Shown here: positions 49,657-64,000 of the stretch, in pieces
Position numbering within the stretch: position 1 is the first letter of the stretch
How the letters are laid out: each line of letters opens with the position of its first letter
NCBI GenBank assembly: GCA_029207755.1
Contig: JARCOQ010000003.1
Coordinates: 46,334,144 to 46,398,143 of the forward strand
Length of the DNA: 64,000 nucleotides
Reading direction: 5' to 3'
Source: Chamaea fasciata
Taxonomy: Eukaryota; Chordata; Aves; Passeriformes; Sylviidae
Notes under the pieces: generated by a model
Told to the model about the DNA's origin: nothing
Database searches by the model: none
The model's input: the letters and a program-made list of their open reading frames with translations, nothing else
Position numbers and translations under genes: made by a program

Positions 49657-52600
49657 CAGAAAGAAGACTGTTCCACAGTACCTGGGTCCTGGGTAAGAAC
49701 TCTAGGCAAGACAGAGTTTCTTCATATCTCTTTTAAACCCCATAGGTTTTTGCTGTGCAATTGTCCCCTGGATGGAAAATGAAAATTCTTTTCATTATGT
49801 GTGGGTTTTTTAATCTCAGTCTTCTGGTCCTTGTCAACAGCTTTTGACCATCTTTTACAAGTATGAAAAATTAAGTATTCTCTTGTTTATTCTCTAAGGA
49901 AATAATAGAATTTTCATTTCTGATTGGATTTATACAGTTTTGATTTCCTTCTCTGAGGATGGTGGAAGCATTCTGTGGCTTCTGTTTTTTGATAAGCCCT
50001 TTCAGATCTAGAGGTCGACTTTAAACTAGGACGAAGGCAAAAACCCAATTCAACTGCTCTGAGGGCATCTTAAAAGTCTAAGTGAAAAATATCTTTGTCT
50101 GAAATAATTACTGAAACACATAAATACTGGGGCTGTGTTTTGTTTTGCTTTTGGTTTCCTTGTTTTTTAGACCAAATAAATTTAAGTACATCATATCCTC
50201 TGGATAAATATCTCTTCATTCACATCAAAGCCTTGTTTGTTCATACTAATGCTGTTTCTAAGAAAACCTGGATACGTTGGTGATTGTTAGGTACAACGTG
50301 ATAGGAAATCACCAGCTTGTTTGAAATGCCGTATCTTGAGGATAGCAGAAACACTGCTTCTTAAGGCATGGTTAAACAACCCCTTTAATTCATCAGTACA
50401 TTTTAATTTCTTGTCTGAATTCCTAATTCATCTCACTGGATTGCTCATTTTTTAAAAACTTTAAAAAATAGTTCTTCTCTCAATAGAAATTTCATTATCT
50501 GCAGAGTGAATTGTCTTGTAGAACACTGAATTCTAGTTTTTTCCTGCAGCTAATGTAGAATTACAGTATTCAAGAATTGCTTCTTTTTCTTGTTAAAAGT
50601 TGAATCTAATCTCCCAAGTAGAAGAGTGTTTAAAACAGTGAACTGTTCTGAGATCAGCCATTTTTAAGGCAAATCTCTTCAGAGCCATTGAATATTGTGC
50701 TTAATCCTGTTGGCTGCAGCTTGTTTATGGCAGAAATGAATTTACTGTATCTCTTATAAAACCCTTGTGGAGTGTTCTTACAGTGTAAAATGGGAGCTTA
50801 GGAGAATTACAGTCTGGGGAAACTGGATTTGATCTGAGCTGAAAGCTGCTGTGTGGCCTTAATAATCCTAGAAACGCATTTCCTTTGATAGTGTTGCCTT
50901 TTGAAGAACTAATAGGCCTTGTTGTATTTGTAGGTGACTGGTAGGGGGATAAGAGCAGATGAAACAAAGGGATAAACTATGTTGTATTCCTCTTTTATTA
51001 AGAAATTCTTCAACAAAACTCTTGCTGCTATGAAGTATTGAGTTATTAAAGGAAAATGGATTGACTGAAGCACCATGAGTAATTTGTAGTAGAAATGCCT
51101 TTTTTCCTTCTTATTATACTGTTTCTTATTATGTCTGTGTTATTTCCTTCACTGTCCATTTTTCCATGTTCCTTTCTCTGTTTTACATTTTTCATCAACT
51201 TGTGGCAGGGAGACCTAGTTGTAATACATAACTTTTGGTTCAAACTGCTGTTCCAGAAAGTTCAAACAATCTAAGCGATTGTAAGATTTTTGATAATGGT
51301 ACTTCAAAATCAAACAATAATTGGTTAAATGTCGTTGCTGCTTTACTTCTGAGATTGCTTTAGAACAACTAAGGAATTCTAAAATAAATAAGAAGTTTTA
51401 TGTCTGAAAACCGCTTCTGTGAAGAATTATTTTTTAAGTATTATTGAATATTATATTTTATTAATAATCCCCAGTTGGAAGCTATAACTTTATTTTTCCA
51501 GAAAAAAAAAACAACTTTTAATAGTTTCATTTGTCAAAAGATGAGAAAAACATTTTCCTGAAAAAATCAAGGCAATTGGTATATCAAGTATTGTACGTTT
51601 ATTCGTAAGCTTCCTTACAAAACCTATAATCTGAATATTTCTAATACTTCCTATTAAGCAAGCCTATGGTCTCATCTGACCTGCATATGATTTGGTAAAA
51701 GGGAATAAAAAGGCACTAAACAAGTTTTGCTGTAACCACTTGTGAAACCTGTTGCATGACAAATTTAATTCAACTAAATACTTGAAGAGTTGGCTAATCT
51801 TTTTTTTAATTGAAAGAGAAAACAAATGTACTGAAAATTAAATGTATGCAGCTAGAAAATATTTTTTTTTATTAGGAGGTTTTTTGTTGTAAGGTCATGT
51901 CTATCCCCTGTTCATCAACCTTGAATAAGTACAACTGGCACTTCTATTGGCAGATTTGGATGAAAGCACACACCCAATAAATTTAGTACAGTCTGTTACA
52001 GGTATTTTTTTAAAAATGTAGGAGTTAATAAGCCTTTAAGGTTAATGGTTCCTCCACTCAGTCTATAGCAGGCAGGATCAGATGCTTTAGAGAAAGAAGC
52101 AAAAACTGTGAAACCTGTCAAATACAGAATAACCATTCCAGGCAGGAATCTTTCCTTTCACAGTCTGTCACTTGGCAGAGGAGTTATAAATTTGGGGTAG
52201 GATGCAAGTTCTCCCTTAGTTTTTTCTTGCTTCTTTTCTTCCCTAGTCATGCTGTCTGGAGAAAAGCATAATTATTCTGTTCTGAGAGCTGTTTTCCAAA
52301 AGATAGCATTTGTAGTGTTCTGCATTCCTGATCTGTGTTGTATAATTAAGTTGTATATTGAAATGCAGCAGTCAGTACTATGTTGAGTCTATTAAGCATG
52401 GTGCATTCCTTTAAAGAAACACTTAACATTTTTTCAATTTAAGAGAATTAAAGTAATGCTGAGCCCTCCCACCACCATGTCTTCATATCCACGTGTTTGC
52501 AGTACTTGTGCTCAGCGGTTGGTTGTTTTCTCAGTGAGGATATTTGCAGGGAGGGAGAGGTTGCTACTAATTTTTGCTTTTGACAAGTATAATCACAGTC

Positions 52601-52760
52601 TAAAATATGCTTGTACTGATGAAGGTAGTGTCATACTGAAGTAAGTAATTTTCCTAAACTGTCGTCTTCCACTAAGAACGTAGCTAGCCAAAATGATTCC
52701 TCATTTTTTAAAGCCTTGACATACATAACGAGCTTATTTTTGAACCTGTTGAATACTAGC

Positions 52761-52788
52761 ATTCTTGATCTAATATTCTTGATCTAAA
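52761..52788. repeat. 14-bp tandem duplication upstream of exon 5
   Basis: ATTCTTGATCTAAT is repeated with one change at the end, about 65 bases before the exon 5 acceptor. It duplicates a CTAAT-like core that could serve as a branch point. Confidence 0.85.
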
Positions 52789-52850
52789 TTTAATTTTTTA
52801 TATGGTGATGATTGTTACCCTCTTTTGAGCTTATTATTTGTTTTCTTTGA

Positions 52851-55548
<2,698 letters not shown>

Positions 55549-55693
55549 AGATTCTAGTGCTTCACTTGTGTGGGAAAAAATTGAAGAGCCTTCCATAGAT
55601 TATCATGAGTTTGAAGAACTGTTTTCTAAAACAGCTGTTAAAGAAAGGAAGAAACCCATTTCGGACACCATTACAAAAACAAAGACTAAGCAA
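55549..55693 (+). CDS. FMN2: FMN2 coding exon 6: N-terminal part of FH2
   Basis: This 145-nt exon completes the split Arg codon and encodes [20 protein letters not shown], then [20 protein letters not shown], then ITKTKTKQ. This is the start of the FH2 domain, the lasso and linker end that embraces the partner subunit in the dimeric ring. It is nearly identical to the mammalian sequence. The acceptor is AACTTTAG ending at 55548; the donor is CAA followed by GTGAGT at 55694. Entry phase is 2 and exit phase 0. The next FH2 exon, expected to begin with a VVKLLSNKR-like sequence, was not found in the remaining 8.3 kb. Confidence 0.96.
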
Positions 55694-58411
55694 GTGAGTA
55701 CTCATTTAATTTCAAAATTTTTCTAGGCTGTTTTTTACATAAAGACAGATTTTTGCATGCATCTGAGATGAATTATGTCTGGTGTGGAATTGTTACCATA
55801 TATAAATACACAGTATAGAAAAATAAGAAAAGGAGAGAATGTGGGATGGTCTTCAAAGCTGTACACGTTAAAGGCTGAAGATTGCTTTTTTTATGAATTA
55901 CTTTTCAAGTATATATTTTCTTAAAAATATCTTTGCTTTATCCACTTTAACAAAAATAATATTAAAATAATTAGGTGCATATATGATGCTTTGAAATTGA
56001 ATACAGATGTGCAAGGAGTAGTATATATATTATTCTGATTGATTTTATACATTAAATAATGAGTTGCATGTGAAGTACCATGACTTCAGAGAAAAATTAT
56101 GCTTCAGAATCTAATTCCTAGTGTTATAACAATCAGAATGGTTTTGAGTTTGTGTTGTGTTTATGTATATAAAGAATATGAAGTTTATACAGACAATAAA
56201 TGACAAGCACAGCTGGGAAAAATCCAACATTAATCAAACCAGTTTCTTGAGACAGAATGGTGTTCAATATAATAAAAATGGGAAGAGTACTTTAAAATGC
56301 AGCAATTTAAACCCCAGAGTAAAATAATTGAATCCGAATGTTTACATGACTATTTGGCTATAATCTTCTTGGTATCTGTGTAAAAATAAAATTGTGGTGG
56401 TATGCTAAGTAATTTTCAATTAAACTTTCAGGTCAGAGAGGGCGATGGTCTTCTTGTGGGTTCCTAGAAAACAGTTCAAGTTCTTGTTTTATCTTGGTTT
56501 CATGTTCCTATACTCAATTCAAAGCTAGGCAATTCTTTCCATCACCTTTTGACATGCAGGTTAGTGCTGTACAAGACTTTATTCCACGTGGGATCTAAAG
56601 TGGGACTTTAAAATCTCTACTTGCTAGACCTTATATCTGAATATGACCTGTTAGTTCTCCACCTCTTGGTTCTGGAGACCTACCCCCCATAGACACATTC
56701 TGGTCAGGTGCTTTGCTGTGCTGACAACAAAACTTGTGGCAGGCAACAGAATTGCTGATAAAGTTAGGATGATTATCCCAAGGTGCTGGATAAAACCTTT
56801 CTCTGCACGGATGGGAAGGATAGTGCAAACACACATACCAAGCTGTACTAACTGGGATGGGAGGAAATGTAAGCTTCTGCTGCTATCTGGCTGTCCTGCA
56901 TTAAATCTCCAAAGTGTAAGACCTTTGCTCCTCTTTCCTCCTTCTAGAAAAATCCATTTTAATGGTTATTTTTAGCTTAATTACTATCATAGTTGTTTAA
57001 GTAAAAAAAGGAATGCAAAAGTGATGCTGTGTCCCTGCATATTTCATAACATTTGGTGATGAAAATCTCTCAACAGAGTAGAAAGCATGACTGTTTACCT
57101 CTGTAATATGAAGAGAGCTTAAAGATAGACAGTGATTATGAATAAATATTAGCTGTGGAATTTAATACTAAATATTTATTCTCCTTGCAATGCCATAAAT
57201 TTAGGTGTTGTCAGTAAATTAAAAAAAAAAAAAAGTAGCAAAAGCTAAATTAAAATGACTGATTGTTGTTAACTTCTTTGAAAAGAACAAGTTTTTTCTG
57301 ACAGAAATTTCCACACAGAAGTTTAAAGCAATCAAAGTAGTTGCTGTACCTAGGAAAAACATTCCTGTGAGCCACCTTAATTCACAGAAGATAATTCTGT
57401 TTCTCTTCCTCTGACAACCAAAAAAATGTACTGCTCTCAAAAATAAAACGAAATTGCCTAATAGAGAAGTCTGGCTTGTTGAATTGTAGTATCTGGGGAG
57501 AAAAGATTGACTAAACAGATAAACAGGCTTTCATTAGAACTACAGTTAGAGCTATCATTTATTGCAGATGTCGAAGTTAGATACTCATGTGTGAGAATCC
57601 AGTTAGGGCTTTTCAGAGTACTGCCATAAAACAATTGAAATAGAACAGTTTCACAAAATATTCCACGTACACTCTCTCAGCAATTTGGAATGCAGGACTT
57701 CATTTTTAGAATTCTCTTAATTTACACTGCAGTAAACACTTGGATAATGAAGTCTACCCATGTTTAGGAGAAGAAATAATTATTTGCGGAAAGCATGGCT
57801 GTAATTCCACAAGTATGTTTTTTACAGGGAGCACCAGGTGCTGTTTAAGTGGTTGCTGACTTACATGGCTTCTATGATAGTTATGGGTGTTGTAAAGATC
57901 TTACAAATGGTGTTTCTGTAGTGATTTTTACAGGGACATGCTATGAAAAGCAGATGTGTTTTGTCACCTGTTGAACTGTGAAGAAGCACTGTACAGAACA
58001 GAACCTAGACTCTCACTCTGCTGCTTACCAGAAAAGCTCTTGTCTGGCAGTTGGTTTTTGCTTCTTGTGTTGATGGCAGGGTCTGCTGAGCAAATATATT
58101 CCTTAGAGGATTTGGATATAAAGTACTGGCTAGACTGGAAATAGTAGTCATGAAAAAATGTACAGATAACTTTCAAATGTATAAAGTATTTGGTACTCTG
58201 TATAAACATATGATTTTAATGAAACTTTTTATTGCAAGCTGAAATAAAAATGTATTTTTGTACAGGGCAGGAGGGAGAATTCTAGCTAATCTGTAGAAAG
58301 ATTTGATAGTTTTGGGATGTTTTAGTGGGTGAAAGATTAATGATATTGAAGTACGCTGCTGTCCTGCACACAGGGCTTTCATTCTCTAAGCCAGAGTGTG
58401 CGCATATGTTT

Positions 58412-58413
58412 GT

Positions 58414-58454
<41 letters not shown>
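58412..58454. repeat. Compound (TG)n(AT)n microsatellite
   Basis: About seven TG units run directly into about thirteen AT units. Length polymorphism is likely. Confidence 0.95.
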
Positions 58455-59650
58455 GCATGATATAATTATTGCTGAATAGTGAGCACTTTTTACGTGGTAA
58501 AATTATTCTCATTGCTCTGGGTTGATTGGGGGGTTTTTTGTTAATTAATGAGTTAATTTCACCCTACCCAGCTGTCAGTTGTCATTGTTTTCTCAGCATG
58601 ATCATCTGCAATACAATATAAATCTCAAACGCTTTAAAAAAAATCAGTGTTACACCTAGCATTGAATGAAGGCTGCATTAAAATCCATTCCAGAACTTTA
58701 AAGAAAGAGAAAGATTTAAGTGTCATTATTTATTTGTGAATGCAGCTGATTTTATTCTTACCACATCTTATTTGGTGCTATGGCAAAAACTGTGATTTAT
58801 TTTGCTCTGTTAATGCATATATATCAAATTCTCAGCTGCTGTGAATGTGTGCAGGCTCACTCAACGAGAATGCCTACTAAATCTTCAAAGAAAGTACTTT
58901 ATAGGCTATATTGTAGGTGGGGCTGCCATTACTACCTATTAAAGTGGTCTGACTTTCATTAGAAATCCCTATTATAGCATCACCAAAATTTAGCTCTTTG
59001 GACTGGAAGTTTTGTTGGGTTGAGTTCCCTCCCCACCCCCAGTTTGTGTCTTTTTCATTTTGCCAGTGTTAAGAAAGGAAACAAGGTCTGTTTCTGCTCA
59101 TGTCCGCATAGTTTCATAGACTTGAATTATGGAGCAATTTTATTATATATATATTTTTTTTAGTTGTATAAAAGGTGTCTTGAATTTTGACACTCTACAG
59201 GTTATAGGTCTGCTCCTGTTGCTTAAAAGGGACCTCAGGTATAATCCTGAAGATTTTTTTTTCTGACTTTTTACTGGTAGTTTGGAAAACTGGAGCCAAG
59301 AGGAGGGAGACAAAGGAAGATTAAAAGTAACTGGGGAAGGAGTGAAAAACTGAGGAGATCTGAAAGCTGAAAATATAGAGCATATTAGCTGTGATTCTGT
59401 GCCACCTCTTATTCTGTCTGAAAGTAATTTCACTCAAACTTTTTGTGAGACTGGGGTGGTTTTAACCTGGATAATCCTTAAAACCAAATTGTCAGTCTCA
59501 TCAAATCTGTGCTGTTTGACCCCAGCAGAGGGTAAAACTCTTGTCTCTTGTTCAGCTGTACCATGTGGTTACAATACTAGTTTTAATTGTGTGGCTGGGT
59601 AGTCTTTTTCATAGAACCCTTTTCATAGCTCGTGTCATCTGCGTGGAATG

Positions 59651-59678
59651 AACAGCTTAATTATTAAATTAAGCTGTT
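59651..59678. repeat. Perfect 12-bp inverted repeat with 4-base spacer
   Basis: AACAGCTTAATT and AATTAAGCTGTT are separated by ATTA. All twelve pairs match. It could form a hairpin; no protein-coding or RNA gene context was seen. Confidence 0.9.
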
Positions 59679-60140
59679 ACCTGTGTCAAAAATTACTTTA
59701 TAGCAGTTGTTGCAGCACTTAAAACATGAATTAATTAGTAAAGCAGGAAGAAAATGGTCTCATTATTAAGGCCACATACTCAAGAATGATGGTAAATGCA
59801 ATATTAAGAATATAATTGCATGGCAAACATTGGCCAGTGCATATTGAATAGGTTCAGTGGAAAAATGGTACATAATCAGAAAACCTTGATATCAGTCAGC
59901 ATAATAAGGACATAGAATGGACTGAGCTGACTTGCACAGATTGCTTTCCTAACTTTTGAACCATCATTTTAGAAACTTTACTGGTAATCCTCTAACTGTA
60001 ATTTTGGAAAATATTATTGAAGTAACTGCAATGAAATTTTCAATCACAGACCATGTGCTTATAATCTATCATGTAAATGAAAAAAATATTAAAGATTTTC
60101 TTATGTGCACTATGAATCTATTGACATTAAGATTTTAAAC

Positions 60141-60168
60141 ACTGTTTCCACCCTAGAATGGAAACAGT
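60141..60168. repeat. Perfect 10-bp inverted repeat with 8-base spacer
   Basis: ACTGTTTCCA and TGGAAACAGT flank an 8-base spacer. This is a weaker hairpin candidate, close to what chance would give in a window of this size. Confidence 0.85.
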
Positions 60169-63100
60169 AGGTTGCTAAAATTTCATTTAATTTCAGAAGC
60201 CTTAGGTGCATAAAAGATATATCAATGAAACAGTTTAGATTATGATTTCAGGATATTTGAATTTTAAGTTGGACATAAAGAAGCTGTGGGAAGAGAATAC
60301 TTCTGGAAATAAAATGCCACTCCAGTCCTTGGAGTGGTTAGAATGCGGTCCCTGTTTTTTAGGAAAGGACATTTTATATTGCTCAACCTTGTATTGAGGA
60401 ACACAATGCTTATCTAACTTAACTAGTTTCTAACTGAATTTAAGCAATTCAAGTATTTTTTTTCACCTGATGTCATAAATTATTAACTGGGGCTGCAACC
60501 TCTTAGTAAAAGATTATTCCTACAGTAATAGTTTTATGATGTCAATGTCAAACAGTGCCATTTTAGTGCTAAAACAGCACAAAAAGACATGAATTGTTTC
60601 TCATCCATATTAGTAAAAGCTTTATTTATGAAATAACACAACAGGGTAATAGAGAAAATGTACGAAAAGTAAATATTATGTTTCATCGCTACCCTCAAGC
60701 ATAAAGTTTCAGACATGGCTGCTTGACTTCACTAATTTGCATAACATGTCAATAACTTGCATCTAAAATTGTATGAGAAAGATACAGATTATGGAATTCT
60801 TAGTGGGTAAAGAAGCTAGCTTGTTTCCAGAGGGGATTTTCCATTTTGGTTAGTATAGGAGACAGAGACACACTGAAAATTATACTTTTGTTATTGATGC
60901 TGGGTGAGTTCAGTTAAATTGTTACATGCCATCAGCACACATACATTGTAAGACTGCATGTTGATTTTGGGGGGTTAGGGGGGTTTTTTTTGCCTTTTTT
61001 TTTTTTTGTAGATATTATGGAAAAGTTTTTGATCTCCAACAAGAAAGTGACCACACTACTTGAAGTAGTCCCTGTTTTCATTCTCACAGTTGCCATTACT
61101 AGCCAGAAGTTACTCCTGAATTCACTTTCAAAAAAAGGCAAACAAAAGGTTAACTAACAGCACACATAAACCCCCACCTGTAAGAGTATATTATTCCGTT
61201 ATACCTATAAGAAGGGTATACATGGGAAAGATATGATGGGTCCACATCTGTGATTGCCCATTTTACACTTGGAATACACTTGAATCTGCAGAAGACTGTC
61301 ACAATGCCTGGTGAGAAGGTGACTGCATTACTGCCCTGATCCTGTCTCTTAACATTTTATTTGGAACTTTGTTGTTTCTGCCTCTTCCCTGCCACATGTA
61401 TGAGCAACAGGTCTTTGTAAAGTGGTGTTTCCTGCATGTGACTTTGTGTAATGTACAGTAGTTTTTTCTTAACCAGTGCAAACTTTGGGATAATTTTTCT
61501 AAATGCTCAAAATCAGAAACAGAAAGCAAGAATCATTGAAAAATTCCATGCATTAACTAAATATTATTCTGGGGAAAAGGAATCCTCATATTTTTGCTTA
61601 GGGGTTCTCATCAAACATGTGTCTTGCATTACCTTTCAACTAAATATCTCTTTGAATGTTTTTGCTTGTGTTAAACAATCAGGAACAAATTTGGCATGTA
61701 GTTTGTTTGCTGCTCAACAATGAGGACCACTCAAGAATTAGAAAGTTTGTCCTAGACTTCAGGCTGCAGATAATATCGCTAGCTTCCTTTTTTATTTATT
61801 TTTTTTTTAATTTGTTTAAAGCAGAGTTCCAGAATCCAGACTAAAAAGGAACTGTGTATTGTGTCTGAGGCTTTAGATCTTGTAGAGATTGGATTTATCG
61901 AACTTTTGTTGTTCTGCCTTTAAATGGCGTCACTTGTCTGTAGCCTGTAGGCCCAGACTATGCAGCTGATTTATTTTATTGTTTTACTTTTAAATGTGGG
62001 AATTGCTTTAGGCATTTATGCTAATATTCATGTTTTCTGAATTAGTGTTGTATTGTTAAATCCATTCTATTGGAGGAAACTCTAGTATTCATGCAATTGA
62101 CTGAAATGGGAATGACTGCATAATAGAGATTAGTATAAAAACTGACACAAACCCTACATTTTTAGTAAAACTAGAGAAAGTTGGTAGCTGCTATGTGAAA
62201 CTGCTGTATCTATTGCGGTTCTGCACCCATTCACCTGACAGTCATGCTCCTTGTCACGCTTTTGATATCATCATGGTTCAGAATTCTGGCAGCAAAGATA
62301 ACTTATTCTTCATGTGGACAGTGGTTTTACTGTTTTGTTTTGCTTCTAATCACGGTCAAGATGTGGCACTCAGCAATTAACTACTCTTCTGACTATCAGC
62401 TCACTTTCAGAAAAAGCAGCTTTTTTTTTTCCTGCTAACTTTTAAGCCAGGATTTGAAAGGATCTACTAGGTCACAAAGTTTGGTCCTGCTCCCTGGACA
62501 GGAATCACGTTCTAGCCTGTATGACAACAACCTAGTTAATTTACTTGTTTCTTTTTTTTCCTCCAGTGTTGATCCCCTTGTTGTATCTGTAAGCCTGATC
62601 TTAGTAGCTCTCTGAGCTTTAGAATTCTGATGGAAGATAGAAACTGTGATTTCACAATCTGAAACAAATATAATAGTACATGGGTGAATTAGAAGTGGGA
62701 GATTCCCAACAGACTCCATCTCATCCCTGTTCTTTGGGCCCCCAAGAGGGAACAGGTTAGTTCCGCTTCCTTTGGAAAGGTCAAGTTGGTTCTAGGTAGG
62801 TTCACACCTAAATGCAGTTGTAATTTTTTTTTTCTTTTTTGTGGAAGAACACATCACAAAGCTATTTTACTCTCGATTTTCTTGTTTTGTTTTACTCCTG
62901 GATAAGATGGTATCCTGCATCAGTTCCATTTCTACTCCATTTTTGCAGCATCGGAGGGACAGGAAAGCTACAAGCTTACTTTAGATGAGCTCTTGCCTCT
63001 TGTGTGACTATTGTTGTTTTCTGATAGTACTTTTGTCATGAGTCTGCATTTGATTTTTAATTCACTTTGTCAGCTTTGGGATGATTTTCTAGTTCAAAAT

Positions 63101-64000
63101 AAAGGCAACAAAGAACTCCCACTATATGCTGACACCATCAAGTTAGTTATGCTGCTAACACAAGACGTTTCGGACTTGAGCAATAATGATAGGAGCTGAA
63201 ATGAACAGTTCCCCCAACATCCTCTTTTACCAAATTCATTCTTTTCAATGTTGTTGGAATACACAACTTTAAGGTGAAGTGTTTGAACTTTTTTTTAATG
63301 TAGCATACGTATGTACTGCATATACAAATGTATTGTTTCTTTTGTTGTGTCACCTTTCCTGTAAGTATGGTTTGGTAGCAACATCAATTGAAGCAATTCT
63401 GTTCTTTTTGAAATTTTGTACTCAATTTTTTTTTTTTAATAGAATGCAAGACACTTGTTTGGTTGCTATTACAGATTGCAACTTAATTGTTAGAAAGATT
63501 TGGTCTATACCTTGCTACCCAAGATCTACTTTATTTTGCTATCCTTTTGTAGCTGCAAAGAAATAAATTGGTAACAGCTTCTCTTTATAAGAAGAAAATC
63601 TCGTATTGACCCACCTTTATCTCAGTTCCAGGCTCGAAAGAAATTTTTGTTTCACCTAAAATATTTAGAGTGATTATAGCCCATTAAAAGACTAGTGCAG
63701 GTTATCTTAATTGTATTTTTCTGAATTACATTAGTTTGACATTTAAATTCAGGAAAATCTTACTATTCTATCTTATTTCAGTCCATTTGAATTCAATTTT
63801 AATTTCCTAATAGTATATTAAATGGATTAAAAGTTACATAGGAATTTCTTGCTAATTTTTGACAGGTGATGTCAGTAGCCATGCCTTGAATTTAGGTCTT
63901 TAACCTTGCAAACATCAGTTAGGACATACTTGTTAAAATTTTTGGTTAATGAGCAGTATTTTTGCTGTTGAGGCATCCACCCCAAAAGGGAAGGGAATAC

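Larger units (their letters stand above)
55694..64000 (+). other. FMN2: Intron after coding exon 6, running off the right edge
   Basis: No further FH2 exon is visible, so the window ends inside this intron. Contents are a compound TG/AT microsatellite (58412-58454), a G6-TTA-G6 motif with T runs (60969-61009), a perfect 12-bp inverted repeat (59651-59678) and a 10-bp one (60141-60168). No transposon or gene was recognised. Confidence 0.85.

Noticed and set aside
55694..64000. Next FH2 exon
   Set aside because: No frame in this stretch resembles the following part of FH2, so the exon is taken to lie beyond the window.

Overview
The window is vertebrate nuclear DNA carrying the 5' two-thirds of one split gene on the + strand. 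I identify the gene as formin-2 (FMN2), an actin-nucleating formin. Six coding exons can be read at 3183-4752, 19678-19844, 32730-32877, 37073-37134, 52854-54517 and 55549-55693. Joined, they give 1252 codons in one continuous frame with matching splice phases at every junction. The rest of the FH2 domain and the C-terminal Spire-binding tail lie beyond the right edge.

The organism is most likely a bird. The protein is clearly FMN2 but diverged from the mammalian sequence I remember. The one confident retroelement is a truncated, reverse-oriented CR1 LINE (24085-24535), the dominant LINE of birds and other reptiles. I saw no Alu, L1 or B1. Introns are AT-rich and moderate in size. A crocodilian or turtle is not excluded.

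Layout: 1-2753 is AT-rich non-coding DNA ending in a very strong splice acceptor, so it is probably intron and the promoter lies to the left of the window. 2754-4752 is the large first coding exon. 4753-19677 and 19845-32729 are long introns around short exon 2; the second holds the CR1 and a 212-bp duplicated sequence. 32878-37072 is a shorter intron with a candidate 21-nt microexon. 37135-52853 is a long intron with a second duplicated sequence pair, a long hairpin and a CTCF-like motif. 52854-54517 is the FH1 exon, with sixteen proline-rich units. 54518-55548 is a short intron before the first full FH2 exon, and 55694-64000 is intron with no further exon found.

Protein order: an N-terminal MGNQDGK segment that fits the myristoylation pattern, a long disordered Ser/Thr-rich region with Q8, conserved blocks around [13 protein letters not shown] and YTWAAVSQP, a short coiled coil, the FH1 polyproline array that binds profilin-actin, and the start of FH2, which nucleates and caps the filament. 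I saw no second gene, tRNA, rRNA, CRISPR array or bacterial-type feature. The best leads for something undescribed are the microexon candidate, a 126-codon in-frame N-terminal extension, and two pairs of local sequence duplications, one of which interrupts the CR1.
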